Assembly (NCBI GenBank): GCA_024640925.1
Contig: JAHEEB010000225.1
Coordinates: 1 to 6,851 of the forward strand
Length of the DNA stretch: 6,851 nucleotides
Origin: Bacteroidota bacterium
GTDB taxonomy: Bacteria > Bacteroidota > Bacteroidia > Bacteroidales > UBA10428
Direction: 5' to 3'
The notes beneath the pieces were generated by a model. It ran no database searches, had not been told where the DNA came from, and saw nothing but the letters and a program-made list of their open reading frames with translations. Positions 6,601-6,851 of the stretch are shown in pieces. Made by a program: the position numbers and the translations under genes. Within the stretch, counting starts at the first letter, position 1. The number at the start of each line of letters is the position of its first letter.

Positions 6601-6851
6601 ATGAATTTACTTCAAGGAAAAACAGCAATTGTAACCGGAGCAGCCAGGGGAATAGGCCGGGCTATAGCAATCAGGTTTGCACAGGAAGGTGCTAACATTG
6701 CTTTTACCGATTTACGATTGAATGAAAGCACCGAAGCAGTTGAAAAAGAAATCTCTGCACTTGGTGTAAAAGTTAAAGCATATGCCTCTGATGCTAGTAA
6801 TTATGCTGATACAGAAAAGGTTGTCGATGAAATTGTAAAAGATTTCGGAAC
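6601..6851 (+). CDS. fabG: 3-oxoacyl-ACP reductase (FabG-like SDR), N-terminal fragment
   Basis: The first 83 residues are present; the catalytic Ser-Tyr-Lys region lies outside the window. The visible part is the Rossmann half of a classical short-chain dehydrogenase, starting MNLLQGKTAIVTG. The dinucleotide-binding TGAARGIG is at residues 12-19, the end of beta-strand 2 has D37, and D64 sits in the SDAS segment where the family contacts adenine. The overall match is to bacterial FabG, which reduces 3-oxoacyl-ACP in the fatty acid elongation cycle in the cytoplasm. The spacing from the N-terminus to the glycine motif is usual, so the ATG at 6601 is the likely start, although no Shine-Dalgarno site is evident. 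The gene is transcribed away from the kinase across a 233-bp gap. Because the catalytic half is missing, another SDR of similar type remains possible. Confidence 0.88.
   Translation, partial: MNLLQGKTAIVTGAARGIGRAIAIRFAQEGANIAFTDLRLNESTEAVEKEISALGVKVKAYASDASNYADTEKVVDEIVKDFG

Overview
The window is AT-rich and bacterial, and it reads like a member of the Bacteroidota. The grounds are a very large multi-PAS histidine kinase of a style common in that phylum, a FabG N-terminus with the phylum-typical look, two of three starts without a Shine-Dalgarno sequence, and TTG / TAnnTTTG-like upstream elements. This placement is inference; no marker gene is present.

Layout. (1) Bases 1-179, minus strand: the first 59 residues of a PAS-type sensor protein whose C-terminus lies outside the window. 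(2) Bases 180-406: an intergenic gap holding that gene's promoter region, a perfect AGGAGG ribosome binding site and one copy of a 20-bp repeat. (3) Bases 407-6367, minus strand: one intact 1986-residue cytoplasmic sensor histidine kinase. By reading, it has about twelve PAS domains, a PocR-type ligand-binding domain between PAS11 and PAS12, a coiled-coil linker, and a HisKA/HATPase core with all key residues. It has no transmembrane segment and no receiver domain. (4) Bases 6368-6600: a divergent intergenic region with the second copy of the 20-bp repeat, a 7-bp-arm inverted repeat, a 14-bp perfect palindrome and a possible promoter for the next gene. (5) Bases 6601-6851, plus strand: the N-terminal 83 residues of a FabG-like short-chain dehydrogenase, running off the window.

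The partial sensor gene and the giant kinase are tandem paralogues. Their first 59 residues align without a gap (27 identical by hand count), and the same exact 20-bp sequence lies upstream of each start. The locus therefore looks like a duplicated sensor gene that kept part of its control region. Inside the giant kinase, PAS4/PAS12 and PAS6/PAS8 are clear internal duplicates, so it probably grew by copying PAS modules. No response regulator is visible, so the output of the kinase is unknown. The fabG-like gene is transcribed away from it and is probably a housekeeping neighbour. I see no mobile element, CRISPR array, RNA gene or wholly new system. The points most worth a second look are the paired promoters, the PocR-in-PAS architecture and the palindrome before fabG.
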